Shown: piece after piece, positions 54,263 to 63,205 of the stretch
Layout: every line of letters starts with the position of its first letter
How positions within the stretch are numbered: the first letter of the stretch is position 1
Assembly: GCF_051900425.1 (NCBI RefSeq)
Contig: NZ_JBHZGK010000006.1
Location: forward strand, 186,001 to 250,000
Reading direction: 5' to 3'
From: Frateuria_A sp051900425
Lineage (GTDB): Bacteria; Pseudomonadota; Gammaproteobacteria; Xanthomonadales; Rhodanobacteraceae
DNA length: 64,000 bases
Notes under the pieces: model-generated
What the model was told of the DNA's origin: nothing
Seen by the model: only the letters and a program-made list of their open reading frames with translations
Database searches by the model: none
Translations under genes and position numbers: made by a program

Positions 54263-54982
54263 ATGCGTTGGTGGATGCTCCTTGAGGCCTGGTTGGCGCT
54301 GCCGATGGCGGCGATGGCGCAGGCCGCGCCGGCGACGGTGGTCGTGCTCGACACGCTGCACCAGATGCATGCCGAGGTGCCGGTCTACGACAACACGGCG
54401 CTCGGCCGCGCCATCGAGCGGCTCAGGCCGGACGTGTTGTGCGTCGAACTTCAGCCGGACGATCTCACCGCGCGGCCGGCGGAGCAGACCAAACAGGAAT
54501 ACCCCGCCGTCATCTACCCGCTCATCGATCGCCGCCATGTCCGCGTCTACGCGATGGAACCGGCCGAGCCGCTATACGACACGCTGCTTGCGCCCTATCG
54601 GGCCAACACCGTGGCGTTCAACCGCCAGGAGCCGGAACAGGCCAAGGCCTTCGGCCAATACGTCGATGGACTGTACGCCGTGCTCAAGGCACGCTGGACG
54701 TCACCCGCCGCCGTCAACGACGAGGTCACCGACGCCGCGCTGCGCGCCAAGCACGCCCTGCAGGAAGCGTTGATGGGTCCGGCCGAGCGCGCCGGCTGGG
54801 AGGCGTGGAACGGGCATTTCCTGGAGGTCATCCAGCGTGCGGCACGGGAAAACCCCGGCCGCCGGATCGTCGTTCTGGTGGGTGCCGAACACGGTTACTG
54901 GCTGCGCGGGCATTTGCTGCACGCGCCGGGCGTGGTTCTGCTCGATACCCCCAAGGCGCTCGAAGGCCCTGGCGCGGACTGA
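54263..54982 (+). CDS. Exported TraB/TIKI-like hypothetical protein
   Basis: A 239-residue protein with a signal peptide (about 1-21). The mature domain starts 'VVVLDTLHQMHAEVPVYDNT', continues 'LRPDVLCVELQPDDLTARPA' and ends with 'RIVVLVGAEHGYWLRGHLLH'. An early His-containing strand, a conserved Glu after 'DVLCVE' and a late 'GAEH' are the pattern of TraB/TIKI-type metal hydrolases. The assignment rests on this motif set alone. Confidence 0.6.
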   Translation: MRWWMLLEAWLALPMAAMAQAAPATVVVLDTLHQMHAEVPVYDNTALGRAIERLRPDVLCVELQPDDLTARPAEQTKQEYPAVIYPLIDRRHVRVYAMEPAEPLYDTLLAPYRANTVAFNRQEPEQAKAFGQYVDGLYAVLKARWTSPAAVNDEVTDAALRAKHALQEALMGPAERAGWEAWNGHFLEVIQRAARENPGRRIVVLVGAEHGYWLRGHLLHAPGVVLLDTPKALEGPGAD

Positions 54983-55106
54983 TCGAGGTGCCCGTCCCAA
55001 CGGCTCATGACACGGCCGATGAAGGGGAGATCTTGGGGGCAGCGCGCAGCGGATGTGGGCGAGACCGTAGCCGCACGCCAGCGGCTGGCGCGCGGGGCCC
55101 TTGCCG

Positions 55107-55346
55107 CTAGCCGCAGTGGCCGCAGCAGGTGCTTCCACCGCTGATGTGCACCGCCTTGTCCAGCGGCGTCGCCACGCAACCGATGTCCTGCAGCGCGTCC
55201 AGGATCTGCGCGCTGCTGGCGCTGGCCACCACCTCCAGGCGACCGCGGGCGGCATCCAGGATGACCCTGGCATGAGGATCCAGCGCGCGGATGGCGGCGG
55301 TCAGCGGGGCCGCATCCGGGTGGGCGGTGGACAGTTCGAATTGCAT
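55107..55346 (-). CDS. Small HMA-like protein with CCGHCG tail
   Basis: A 79-residue protein with a ferredoxin-like (heavy-metal-associated-like) pattern of two repeats: 'PLTAAIRALDPHARVILDAA' and 'QILDALQDIGCVATPLDKAV'. It ends in the metal-binding-type sequence 'GGSTCCGHCG'. The usual N-terminal CxxC of HMA domains is absent. Metal handling is plausible but not proven. Confidence 0.55.
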   Translation of the reverse strand: MQFELSTAHPDAAPLTAAIRALDPHARVILDAARGRLEVVASASSAQILDALQDIGCVATPLDKAVHISGGSTCCGHCG

Positions 55347-55623
55347 CGTGGACTCCGGTTAAGGTCCCGGCTGCTGCCGGGTCCCGCGCATGGTCGGGAC
55401 ACGCGCGCTTCGCCGCCTTGATCCGGATCAACCGCGCGACACCTGGAACGCGGAGACCCGGTCGGCACGGAGGCGGGCGCACCCTGGCGGGCAGCGCGGC
55501 ACGGGCCCCGCTGCTCCGCGCGCCCCGGATCCGAATGAGGGACCGCGCGGCACGCCACGACGGCGCCTGTGTGCACTGTGCTGCGGCTGGCTCGAACGTG
55601 ACAACGGTCCACGCAAGCACGCG

Positions 55624-56442
55624 TCAACGCGCGATACGGACCACAAGCGCCTGGATCCTCCCGGTCACCGGCCCGGTGCCGAACCGCGCGGTCATGGCGG
55701 CGGTGGCCGCGTCGGTGGCTTCTTCCAGCCGCTTCGCGTCGCGGGCGACGATCTCGTTGCGCAGCGGCGTGCCCTGGCAATAGGCCAGGGCCACGATGGT
55801 CGGTGTTTCGCCCAGGCTCTGGGCGGTGAGGGTCTCGATCGCGGGCGTTCCGGCGAAGCCGGCCTCAGCCAGGTCACGAGCAATCGCCGACGCGGAGAAA
55901 TACCCGTGTGGCAGGCGCTGCAGGAAACGCGGCGGGTCGTCCGGGAAAACGCCGGCAACGGCCTCCTGGATGACCCATGCGAAATCGTTGGTCTCGATGC
56001 GGTCCCACACGTTGAACAACAGCGTGCCACCGGGCCGCAGCACACGCCTCGCCTCGGCGAAGGCATGCGCCCGGTCGGGAAAGAACATCGCCCCGAACTG
56101 GCAGACCACCGCATCGAACGCGGCATCGCCGAAGGGCAACGTCATCGCATCGGCCTGGCGCCAGGCCACGGGCCTGGACGTGCCCTGCTTCCGCGCCACC
56201 GCCAGCATGGTCTCGTTCAGATCGGTGGCGACCAGTTGAACCTCCGGCGCCAGGCGCAGGGCCAGCTCGCGCGTCACCACGCCGGTACCCGCCGCCAGCT
56301 CCAGCACGCTGGCCACCGGCAGCGATGCCAGCCGGCCGGCGAGGTCCACGGCGTAGGGCGCGAAGATCATGGGTACCAGAAGGCGCTGGTACAGCGTGGC
56401 GATGTCCTCGCCGAAGCGCCTGTCGTTCCCGGGCGTCTGCAT
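55624..56442 (-). CDS. SAM-dependent methyltransferase (UbiE-like)
   Basis: A 272-residue class I methyltransferase. Motif I is 'VASVLELAAGTGVVTRELAL' (E-x-x-x-G-x-G), followed by 'VQLVATDLNETMLAVARKQG', 'ADAMTLPFGDAAFDAVVCQF' and 'EARRVLRPGGTLLFNVWDRI'. It resembles small-molecule methyltransferases of the Methyltransf_11/25 type. The substrate is unknown and the neighbours are unrelated. Confidence 0.86.
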   Translation of the reverse strand: MQTPGNDRRFGEDIATLYQRLLVPMIFAPYAVDLAGRLASLPVASVLELAAGTGVVTRELALRLAPEVQLVATDLNETMLAVARKQGTSRPVAWRQADAMTLPFGDAAFDAVVCQFGAMFFPDRAHAFAEARRVLRPGGTLLFNVWDRIETNDFAWVIQEAVAGVFPDDPPRFLQRLPHGYFSASAIARDLAEAGFAGTPAIETLTAQSLGETPTIVALAYCQGTPLRNEIVARDAKRLEEATDAATAAMTARFGTGPVTGRIQALVVRIAR

Positions 56443-56624
56443 CGCGTGCGCTCCTGCGGTCACCGGATGCACGAAGCCTACGCCGTTCCGGGACGGGTGA
56501 CCTAGGCCATCCGCCTGGCCCCGACTACGACTTCAGGCACACGACCCGAAGCGGGCGGTGGGCGACGATGCCATCCTCGCCGCACGCCATCCGCAAGCAC
56601 CGCACTCACTGGAAGGAACCAGCC

Positions 56625-57155
56625 ATGGGAACAGAACAGGCCATCGCCGACGACGCCATGAAGGCGATGTTCGGGGACGACATCGCCAAGATCCAGACCT
56701 CGCCGCTTGGCCAGACGCCCAGGGGCAAGGAGATCGTCAAAGTGCTCAGGAAACTCAACGACGCCGGCAGGATCGCCTACGGCGGGACCCTCGAAGGCGG
56801 CAGGGCGGACTGGGACGGGTCCTACATCAGGATCAACAGTGACTTCATAGGGAAGATCATCCAGACCACCGGCGAACTGGTCCACGAAGCCGTGCACGTC
56901 CTGGCCCGCCAGAAGCTGCCCGCGCATCGCAAACAGACGCCCGCGGAAATCCAGAAAGAGGAAAAAGAGGCCGAGCGGGCACAGGCGGAAATGTACCTCT
57001 GGCTGATGACCACCCAGTTCAAAGGGGCGGCCGAGGATCCCGAAATGGAACGGCGCCTGCGCAACTTCGGCCTGGTAAAGCCCGCCGCCCCCAGCCACAA
57101 GCCCAGGCCCACCACGCACAAGCCCAAGGTCATCTGGGTCAACCCCGCCCGGTAG
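56625..57155 (+). CDS. Small HExxH-containing hypothetical protein
   Basis: A 176-residue soluble protein with a zinc-type HExxH at residues 87-91 ('GELVHEAVHVLARQKLPA') and a charged helix after it ('EIQKEEKEAERAQAEMYLWL'). The C-terminus is Pro/His/Lys-rich and probably disordered. There is no signal peptide. Short domains of this kind are found in some polymorphic-toxin and phage-like proteins, but no family is recognised. A weak GGAAGGA site precedes the ATG at 56625. Confidence 0.55.
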   Translation: MGTEQAIADDAMKAMFGDDIAKIQTSPLGQTPRGKEIVKVLRKLNDAGRIAYGGTLEGGRADWDGSYIRINSDFIGKIIQTTGELVHEAVHVLARQKLPAHRKQTPAEIQKEEKEAERAQAEMYLWLMTTQFKGAAEDPEMERRLRNFGLVKPAAPSHKPRPTTHKPKVIWVNPAR

Positions 57156-57215
57156 TGGGGGCCCCGGGGGCGCGGCAGCATCGCCCCCGCGGGCGGCGGC
57201 GACCGGACGCCCGGC

Positions 57216-57770
57216 CTATGGCTCGTCTGCCGGCTCCGGCGCCGCGAACGCCTTGCTGTAGTAGCCGGAGGGGTCGAAGCAGCACACCCGTCGCTTGCCC
57301 GACGCCAGCATGTCGCAGGCGTCGGCGACGCGCTTGGTGCGGGTGGCGGACTGCTTGGCCGACGTCAGCCAGTGGATCCAGTCCACGCGCGCCAGGGTGG
57401 TGGTGCCCTCCCAGGTCGCGCGCGCCCCGGGCGCGTCGTCGAGTGCCTTGCGCAGGTCCGGCGGAAGCTTCGGTTCGGGCTCCCTGGCGACCGGCGCGAC
57501 CTCCAGCACCACGGTGTCGCCGGCCCTTGCGCCGGCCGCCTTGCACAATGCCGCATCCACCTTGAACCAGTGGCTCAGCCGGCCATCGGGCTCCAGCGTG
57601 GCCTGGAACGGCTGGCCGTTGAGCGTGCCCTCGGCCGTCGTCCTGCCCCGTCGCGGGAATTGCGCGCTGGCTTCCTCGGGAAGCACCACGAATGCCCAGG
57701 ATGCATGGCGCGGCTGCGCCGGGCGCTGCAGCCTCGCCTCGAATCGGTAAGCGCTTTTCTTGCTGGCCAT
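57216..57770 (-). CDS. DUF1905/YdeI-OmpD-associated family protein
   Basis: A 184-residue protein. An N-terminal DUF1905 beta-domain ('SWAFVVLPEEASAQFPRRGR', 'AEGTLNGQPFQATLEPDGR', about 20-100) is followed by a YdeI-type helical region ('TLARVDWIHWLTSAKQSATR', about 125-165). The family is widespread and of unknown biochemical role, sometimes connected with stress or resistance. It stands alone. Confidence 0.78.
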   Translation of the reverse strand: MASKKSAYRFEARLQRPAQPRHASWAFVVLPEEASAQFPRRGRTTAEGTLNGQPFQATLEPDGRLSHWFKVDAALCKAAGARAGDTVVLEVAPVAREPEPKLPPDLRKALDDAPGARATWEGTTTLARVDWIHWLTSAKQSATRTKRVADACDMLASGKRRVCCFDPSGYYSKAFAAPEPADEP

Positions 57771-57837
57771 GCCGGTGGGTCCTCGGGGGAATCCAGAGGG
57801 TAACTGGCCCGGGCGGCGGGCAGGTAGCTGCCCTCGA

Positions 57838-58395
57838 CTACCCGCGCCAGTTGGCGTGCGTGCGCCAGAACTCCACGCTGCGGCGATACGCTTCGCGCTC
57901 CAGCGGCACGCCGGAGCCGCCCTCTTCCACGCCCAGCGCATTGCGCATCATGGTGATCGGTGCCATCGGCGTTTCTTCCGGTTCGGCGGTGTACATGCAG
58001 CCGACCACGCCCCAGTCGGCCTGGATGAAGGAACCCTCCTTCGCCAGTTGCTCGCGGCTGTAGAGGATCGGGATGAGATAGCCGGCCACCGGCGGCTCCA
58101 GCCCTTCGAACCAGCGCACCAGCACCGGCAGTTCGTCGCGGGTGCGCGCCTCGTAGTCCGAGCGCAGCAGGTGCCGGTTGGCGTCGGTGATCGGCACGGC
58201 CAGGCATCGCGTGGACGTCCAGTTGCGATGCACGTGCAGTTTGCAGAACGGCGCATAGCCGTCGAGCACCTTCAGCGGCGGCACCGTGTTGAGATGGTGC
58301 TCGAACTGCCCGGGCGTGCAGTCCTGGATGGTGTTGCGGCGCGGGTCGCGCGGGAACAGCCGGGGGATGGCGAAGTCGGTCAGTACGATGGACAT
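57838..58395 (-). CDS. DUF3228 family protein
   Basis: A 185-residue protein resembling DUF3228. It starts 'LTDFAIPRLFPRDPRRNTIQ', continues 'YAPFCKLHVHRNWTSTRCLA' and ends with 'EETPMAPITMMRNALGVEEG'. The last is the family's most conserved block. It has no signal peptide or membrane segments. No function is established for the family. Confidence 0.75.
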   Translation of the reverse strand: MSIVLTDFAIPRLFPRDPRRNTIQDCTPGQFEHHLNTVPPLKVLDGYAPFCKLHVHRNWTSTRCLAVPITDANRHLLRSDYEARTRDELPVLVRWFEGLEPPVAGYLIPILYSREQLAKEGSFIQADWGVVGCMYTAEPEETPMAPITMMRNALGVEEGGSGVPLEREAYRRSVEFWRTHANWRG

Positions 58396-58465
58396 GCGGC
58401 GGGCCATGGCTCGGGAAGCGCGGATTATCGCGTGCCGCGCAGCGCCATGCGCCGGCGCCCCGCGA

Positions 58466-61402
58466 TCACCCGCGGCCGTCCAGCATCGCCCGCACCTTCC
58501 GCGCCAGCTCGTCGATGGTGAACGGCTTGCCGAGCAGTTCCACGTCCGGATCGAGTACGCCCTGGTGGACGACCGCGTCGCGCGTGTAGCCGGTGGTGAA
58601 CAGGATCGGCAGATCCGGGCGGCGATGGTGCACTTCGTCGGCGAGTCTGCGGCCGTTGACCTCCGGCATGACGATGTCGGTGAACAGCAGGGCGACGTCC
58701 GGATGCCGGTCGAGCAACCGCAGGGCGGCGGGCGCACCGTCGGCCTGCAACACCCGGTAGCCGAGCTCCTCCAGCGCATCAACGCTGAACTGGCGCACCG
58801 ACGGCTCGTCCTCCACCACCAGGATCAGTTCCTGCAGTCCGCCGGGCGCGATGGCCGCATCGCCCTCGGCGGCCCCGCCGGCGGCCTCCTCCTCGCGCAA
58901 CCGCGGCAAGTAGATCCTGACCGTGGTGCCGTGGCCCGGCTCCGAATACAACTTCACGTGGCCGCCGGACTGCCGCACGAAGCCATAGACCTGACTCAGT
59001 CCCAGCCCGGTGCCCTTGCCGACCTCCTTGGTGGTGAAAAACGGATCGAACGCGCGCGCCAGCACGTCCGCGGGCATGCCGCTGCCGTTGTCGGTCACGG
59101 CGATCAGGACGTAGTCGCCCGCGCGCGTACCGTTGGCAGCGGCATAGCGCCGGTCGAGCTGCACGTTGCCCGTCTCGATCGTGAGGCAGCCGCCTTCCGG
59201 CATGGCGTCGCGCGCGTTCACCGCCAGGTTGAGCAACACGTTCTCAAGCTGGTTGGCGTCCACGCGCGTGCGCCACAGGCCATCGGCCAGCGTGGCATGC
59301 AGGCGGATGCCCGCACCGATCGAATGGCGCAGCAACTCGGACATTTCGCCGACCAGCCGGTTGAGGTCGATCGGCTGCGGGTTCAGCGCCTGCTGGCGCG
59401 AGAAGGCGAGCAGGCGCCTGGTCAGCAGCGCGGCGCGGTCGGCCGCGTCGGTCGCGCTTTCGATCTGGCGCAGCGCGCGCGGGTTGTCACCCACGCGCCG
59501 CTTGAGCAGATCGAGCGAGCCCATCACCACCGCCAGCATGTTGTTGAAGTCGTGCGCGATGCCGCCGGTGAGCTGGCCGACCGCCTCCATCTTCTGGCTC
59601 TGGCGCAGCGCCTCTTCGGCCGCCGCGAGCGCCTGCGCCTGTTCCTTCTGCTGCGTGACGTCGCGCCCGCTGGCGTAGAGCACGCCCTGGTCGGCGGACT
59701 TGACCCAGGACAGCCAGCGATAACTGCCGTCCTTGTGCAGGCAGCGCACTTCTTCCGGGGGAAACTTGCCGGCCGAGGCCATCGACATCGCTTCGAGATG
59801 GATGGCCACGTCATCCGGGTGCACGAACGCCTCGGCGCTGTGGCCGATCAGCTCCTCCGGCCGGTAGCCGAGGATGTCGGACGCCTCGTTGGCGGCCAGG
59901 ATGATCCCGGTGGCGTCCATGACCAGTTGCAGGTCGCGCGACATGGCCCAGGCGCGGTCGCGCTCGCGGGTACGCGCCTCCACGCGCGCCTCGAGTGTTT
60001 CGTTGAGTTCGCGCAGGCGCTCCTGCGCCATGCGGCGTTCCTCCACCTCGCGCTGCGCGGTGGCCAGCAATCGCGCGTTGTCGATGGCGATCGCGGCATG
60101 CGCCGCCACGCCGGCCATCAGGGGTTCGTGGCGGGCCTTGAAACGCGCCGCCTCCGGATGACCGAACACCAGGATGCCCAGCGGTTCGCCTGAGCGTGAG
60201 GTGACGGGCACGGCGAGCACGCTGCGGATGGTCGCCGTTGTCGCCGCATCGGCGCGCGGCAGGCGCGGGTCGCTTGTGATGTCCCCGGAACGGAACATCT
60301 GGTTGTGTTCGATCACCGGACCGAACAGGCGGTGCACGCCCGACCTGGAGGTGCCGGGCTCGACTCCGGCCAGCGCGCACAGCCGGGTGCCGCCGGCGGC
60401 TTCGTCGAGCGTCTCGGAGAAGAATGCGCCCACGCTGGCGCGGGTCAGTTCGACGCCGGCGTCCGTGGCCAGTTGGGCGACCTGCGTCAGGTCCAGCTCG
60501 GCGGCCATCTCGGCGGCCGTGCGGTTGAGGATTTCGAGCGTCCGGGTGCGGCGGCGCAGCGCGCGCTCGGCCCGCTTGCGCTCGGTGACGTCGACCATGG
60601 CGCCGATCATGCGGACGGCGCGACCGTCGGCATCGCGTGCCACCAGGCCGCGATCGCACACCTTGGCGTAGCTGCCGTCGGCACGACGGAAGCGGTACTC
60701 GTCGGACCAGTGGGTGCCACCGTCGCGTATCGCACGCCGCAGCCCGCTATCGATGCGCTCGCGATCGTCGGGATGAATGTGTGCGATGAACCAGTCGTAG
60801 GTGGCCTCCCTCAACCCATGGCCGTAAGCGCCGTGCAACTGCTCGTTCCACAGCGTGCGATCGGTCTGCAGGTCCCAATCCCAGATCGCGTCCTCGGTGG
60901 CTTCGACCGCAAGGCGGAAGCGCAGCTCCGCGTCTGCCAGGGCCCGCTCGGCCTGCACCCGGGCCGTGTCGTCGTGGAAGGTGAGTACGGCGCCGGTCAT
61001 CGTGCCGTCGGCATCGAATAGCGGCTGTGCCGCGCCACCGGCGATGCGCTGCGTACCGTCGCGGCGGATGCTCCAGCGCGCTTCGGCCACCGTTTCCCCA
61101 CGCACCGCGCGCGCCAGGGGCAGCTCGAAGGTCGGGTACGGCTGGCCGTCCTCGGTCAACACGTGGAAGACGCGGCTGTAGTCCTCCGGCAGCACGCCCA
61201 GTCGGGACGCATCGAGGAATTCCGCGGCCGCTTCGTTGATGAAAGTGATCCGCCCCTCGCGGTCGGCCAACACCACGCCTTCCCGCAACTGGCCCAGTAC
61301 CGTGGCCTGTTCAGCGGGCAACTGGCCCCCCAGGAATGGGGTGAGGTTTCGCATGGGCTGGACACCCTCGGGCACCGCCGGGGCATGCGGGCAGGGATCC
61401 AT
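58466..61402 (-). CDS. Large PAS/GAF hybrid sensor histidine kinase
   Basis: About 978 residues with no clear transmembrane segment. In order: PAS (about 35-150), PAS/PAC (about 165-280), GAF (about 300-470, 'EILNRTAAEMAAELDLTQVA'), PAS (about 490-605), HisKA with His617 ('GGIAHDFNNMLAVVMGSLDL'), HATPase ('VLLNLAVNARDAMPEGG', 'GTGLGLSQVYGFVRQSGGHV') and a C-terminal receiver with Asp909 ('VALLFTDIVMPEVNG'). It should sense soluble signals and pass phosphate to its own receiver. A second start at 61354 is possible. No partner regulator is adjacent. Confidence 0.87.
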   Translation of the reverse strand: MDPCPHAPAVPEGVQPMRNLTPFLGGQLPAEQATVLGQLREGVVLADREGRITFINEAAAEFLDASRLGVLPEDYSRVFHVLTEDGQPYPTFELPLARAVRGETVAEARWSIRRDGTQRIAGGAAQPLFDADGTMTGAVLTFHDDTARVQAERALADAELRFRLAVEATEDAIWDWDLQTDRTLWNEQLHGAYGHGLREATYDWFIAHIHPDDRERIDSGLRRAIRDGGTHWSDEYRFRRADGSYAKVCDRGLVARDADGRAVRMIGAMVDVTERKRAERALRRRTRTLEILNRTAAEMAAELDLTQVAQLATDAGVELTRASVGAFFSETLDEAAGGTRLCALAGVEPGTSRSGVHRLFGPVIEHNQMFRSGDITSDPRLPRADAATTATIRSVLAVPVTSRSGEPLGILVFGHPEAARFKARHEPLMAGVAAHAAIAIDNARLLATAQREVEERRMAQERLRELNETLEARVEARTRERDRAWAMSRDLQLVMDATGIILAANEASDILGYRPEELIGHSAEAFVHPDDVAIHLEAMSMASAGKFPPEEVRCLHKDGSYRWLSWVKSADQGVLYASGRDVTQQKEQAQALAAAEEALRQSQKMEAVGQLTGGIAHDFNNMLAVVMGSLDLLKRRVGDNPRALRQIESATDAADRAALLTRRLLAFSRQQALNPQPIDLNRLVGEMSELLRHSIGAGIRLHATLADGLWRTRVDANQLENVLLNLAVNARDAMPEGGCLTIETGNVQLDRRYAAANGTRAGDYVLIAVTDNGSGMPADVLARAFDPFFTTKEVGKGTGLGLSQVYGFVRQSGGHVKLYSEPGHGTTVRIYLPRLREEEAAGGAAEGDAAIAPGGLQELILVVEDEPSVRQFSVDALEELGYRVLQADGAPAALRLLDRHPDVALLFTDIVMPEVNGRRLADEVHHRRPDLPILFTTGYTRDAVVHQGVLDPDVELLGKPFTIDELARKVRAMLDGRG

Positions 61403-61524
61403 CCCGCATCGGCGCGGATGTTGCTTCCCTTACGCCGATGGACGTGACGGAGGCAGGAAGGGAATGTCGCCGGACACACCATGCGTGCCCATGGCCGGCC
61501 GTGGTGCGTCCGCCGCGCACCGCT

Positions 61525-62166
61525 TCAGGGCCGGGCGGCGACCGCCGCCTGGGCGGCGTAAGCCCGCCGGTAGGCCGGTCGCGCTTCGCCGCGGGCGACG
61601 TACGCGGCCAGGCCGGGAAATTCGTCGAGCAGGCCCGAGGGCCGCAGCCGCAGCAGGACCGACACCATCATCAGGTCGCCCGCGCTGAACGCGCCTTCCA
61701 GCCATGCGCCGTCACCCAGGCGGGCGGCGAGCTGGCGCAGCCGGGTGCGGATGCGATCGGCGATCAGCGGCAGCCGTTCCTGCATCCACGGCTTGTTGCC
61801 CTCGATGAACCGGGCGACGACCAGCTCGAGGATCGGCGGCTCGATCGTGTTGATCGCAGCGAACATCCAGCCGATCGCCCGCGCGCGCGCGTCGGCATCC
61901 GCAGGCAGCAGGCCGGCATGCCGTTCGGCGATGTGCAGGACGATCGCGCCGCTCTCGAACAGCGCGAGCGCGCCCTCCTCGTAAGTCGGGATCTGGCCGA
62001 AGGGATGGACGGCCAGGTGCGCCGGTTCCTTCATCGCCTGGAACGAAACCAGGCGGACCTCGTAGGGCTGCCCCACTTCTTCGAGCGCCCAGCGGACCCG
62101 CGTATCGCGCGCCAGTCCCTTCCCGCCGTCGGGCGAGCGCTCGAAAGCACTGATGGTGATGGTCAT
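61525..62166 (-). CDS. Glutathione S-transferase-like protein
   Basis: A 213-residue GST-fold protein. The N-terminal half has 'GLARDTRVRWALEEVGQPYE', the cis-proline 'HPFGQIPTYEEG' and 'LALFESGAIVLHIAERHAG' with the conserved E-S-G-A. The C-terminal half contains 'AWLEGAFSAGDLMMVSVLLR', the helix-6 N-cap. This is a good general GST match; the class and substrate are unknown. Confidence 0.85.
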   Translation of the reverse strand: MTITISAFERSPDGGKGLARDTRVRWALEEVGQPYEVRLVSFQAMKEPAHLAVHPFGQIPTYEEGALALFESGAIVLHIAERHAGLLPADADARARAIGWMFAAINTIEPPILELVVARFIEGNKPWMQERLPLIADRIRTRLRQLAARLGDGAWLEGAFSAGDLMMVSVLLRLRPSGLLDEFPGLAAYVARGEARPAYRRAYAAQAAVAARP

Positions 62167-62332
62167 CTCACACTCCTCATGGCAACTGCAGACGAAAGGC
62201 TCGGGGGCAAAGACTGCCACCTCCACGACGATCCGGGCCGCTGCGGATCGACATGGTTCGGCTTGGCCTTCTTGAGAAAGCGCATACCGCCCCGATCCAT
62301 GGAACGCCACGACTTCCTCCCGCAGGGGGGCC

Positions 62333-63088
62333 ATGCTCGACAGGATCAGGACCTGGCGCGCGCGACGCATCGTCGCCCGGCGCCCGATTGCCGAGCCGCT
62401 CTGGCAGGACGCGCTGCGCCGCTGCGCCCCGGCCCGCCGGCTGGGCGCTTCGGACCAGGCCGCGTTGCGCGTGCTGGCCACGTTGTTTCTGGAACGCAAG
62501 TCGCTGGAGCCGGCCCAGGGGCTGGAGCTCGACGATGCCGACCGGGTGTTGCTGGCGGCCTACGCCTGCCTGCCGATCCTGAAGCTCGGTCTGGACTGGT
62601 ACGAGGGTTGGCACAGCATCATCGTCTACCCGGATGCCTTCATTCCCCGGCGCACCCACACCGACGAGGCCGGAGTGGTCCACGAAACCCGCAGCATCAT
62701 GGCCGGCGAGGCATGGGGTCGCGGGCCGGTGATCCTGTCGTGGGCGGACGTGCTCGAAGCCGGCAGGCAGCCGGGCCACAACGTGGTCATCCACGAGATG
62801 GCGCACAAGCTGGACATGCTCAACGGGGAAGCCAACGGCTTCCCGCCATTGCACCGGCGCATGGACCGGCGCACATGGACGCGGGTGTTCTCGCGGGCGT
62901 GGGAACGCCTGCGCGCCGACCGCCGCCACGGGCTGCCCCTGCCGATCGACCCCTACGGCCTGGAAAACCCGGCCGAGTTCTTCGCGGTGGTGAGCGAACA
63001 CTTCTTCGAGGATCCGGCAAGCCTGCGGGAACACCTGCCGGAGGTGTACGGGCAACTCGAACAGTTCTACCGACAGCATCCCTACTGA
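62333..63088 (+). CDS. mtfA: MtfA-type zinc peptidase (M90)
   Basis: A 251-residue member of the MtfA family. The zinc site His154-Glu-Met-Ala-His158 lies in 'HNVVIHEMAHKLDMLNGEAN', with the later 'NPAEFFAVVSEHFFEDP' containing the third-ligand Glu. The opening 'VLAAYACLPILKLGLDWYEG' is also typical. In E. coli MtfA binds the repressor Mlc and has aminopeptidase activity. No ptsG or mlc gene is near. The start at 62333 has a GGGGG-type ribosome binding site. Confidence 0.9.
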   Translation: MLDRIRTWRARRIVARRPIAEPLWQDALRRCAPARRLGASDQAALRVLATLFLERKSLEPAQGLELDDADRVLLAAYACLPILKLGLDWYEGWHSIIVYPDAFIPRRTHTDEAGVVHETRSIMAGEAWGRGPVILSWADVLEAGRQPGHNVVIHEMAHKLDMLNGEANGFPPLHRRMDRRTWTRVFSRAWERLRADRRHGLPLPIDPYGLENPAEFFAVVSEHFFEDPASLREHLPEVYGQLEQFYRQHPY

Positions 63089-63205
63089 GCGGCCGACGCC
63101 GTGTGCGGCAGACGGGAACGTCGTCGACCGCCGGGCCCGCCCGCAACCGGTCCTGGCGGCGCCCGCCATCGCCTCCCTGAAGCGCAATCCCGCTAGACTT
63201 TGCCG

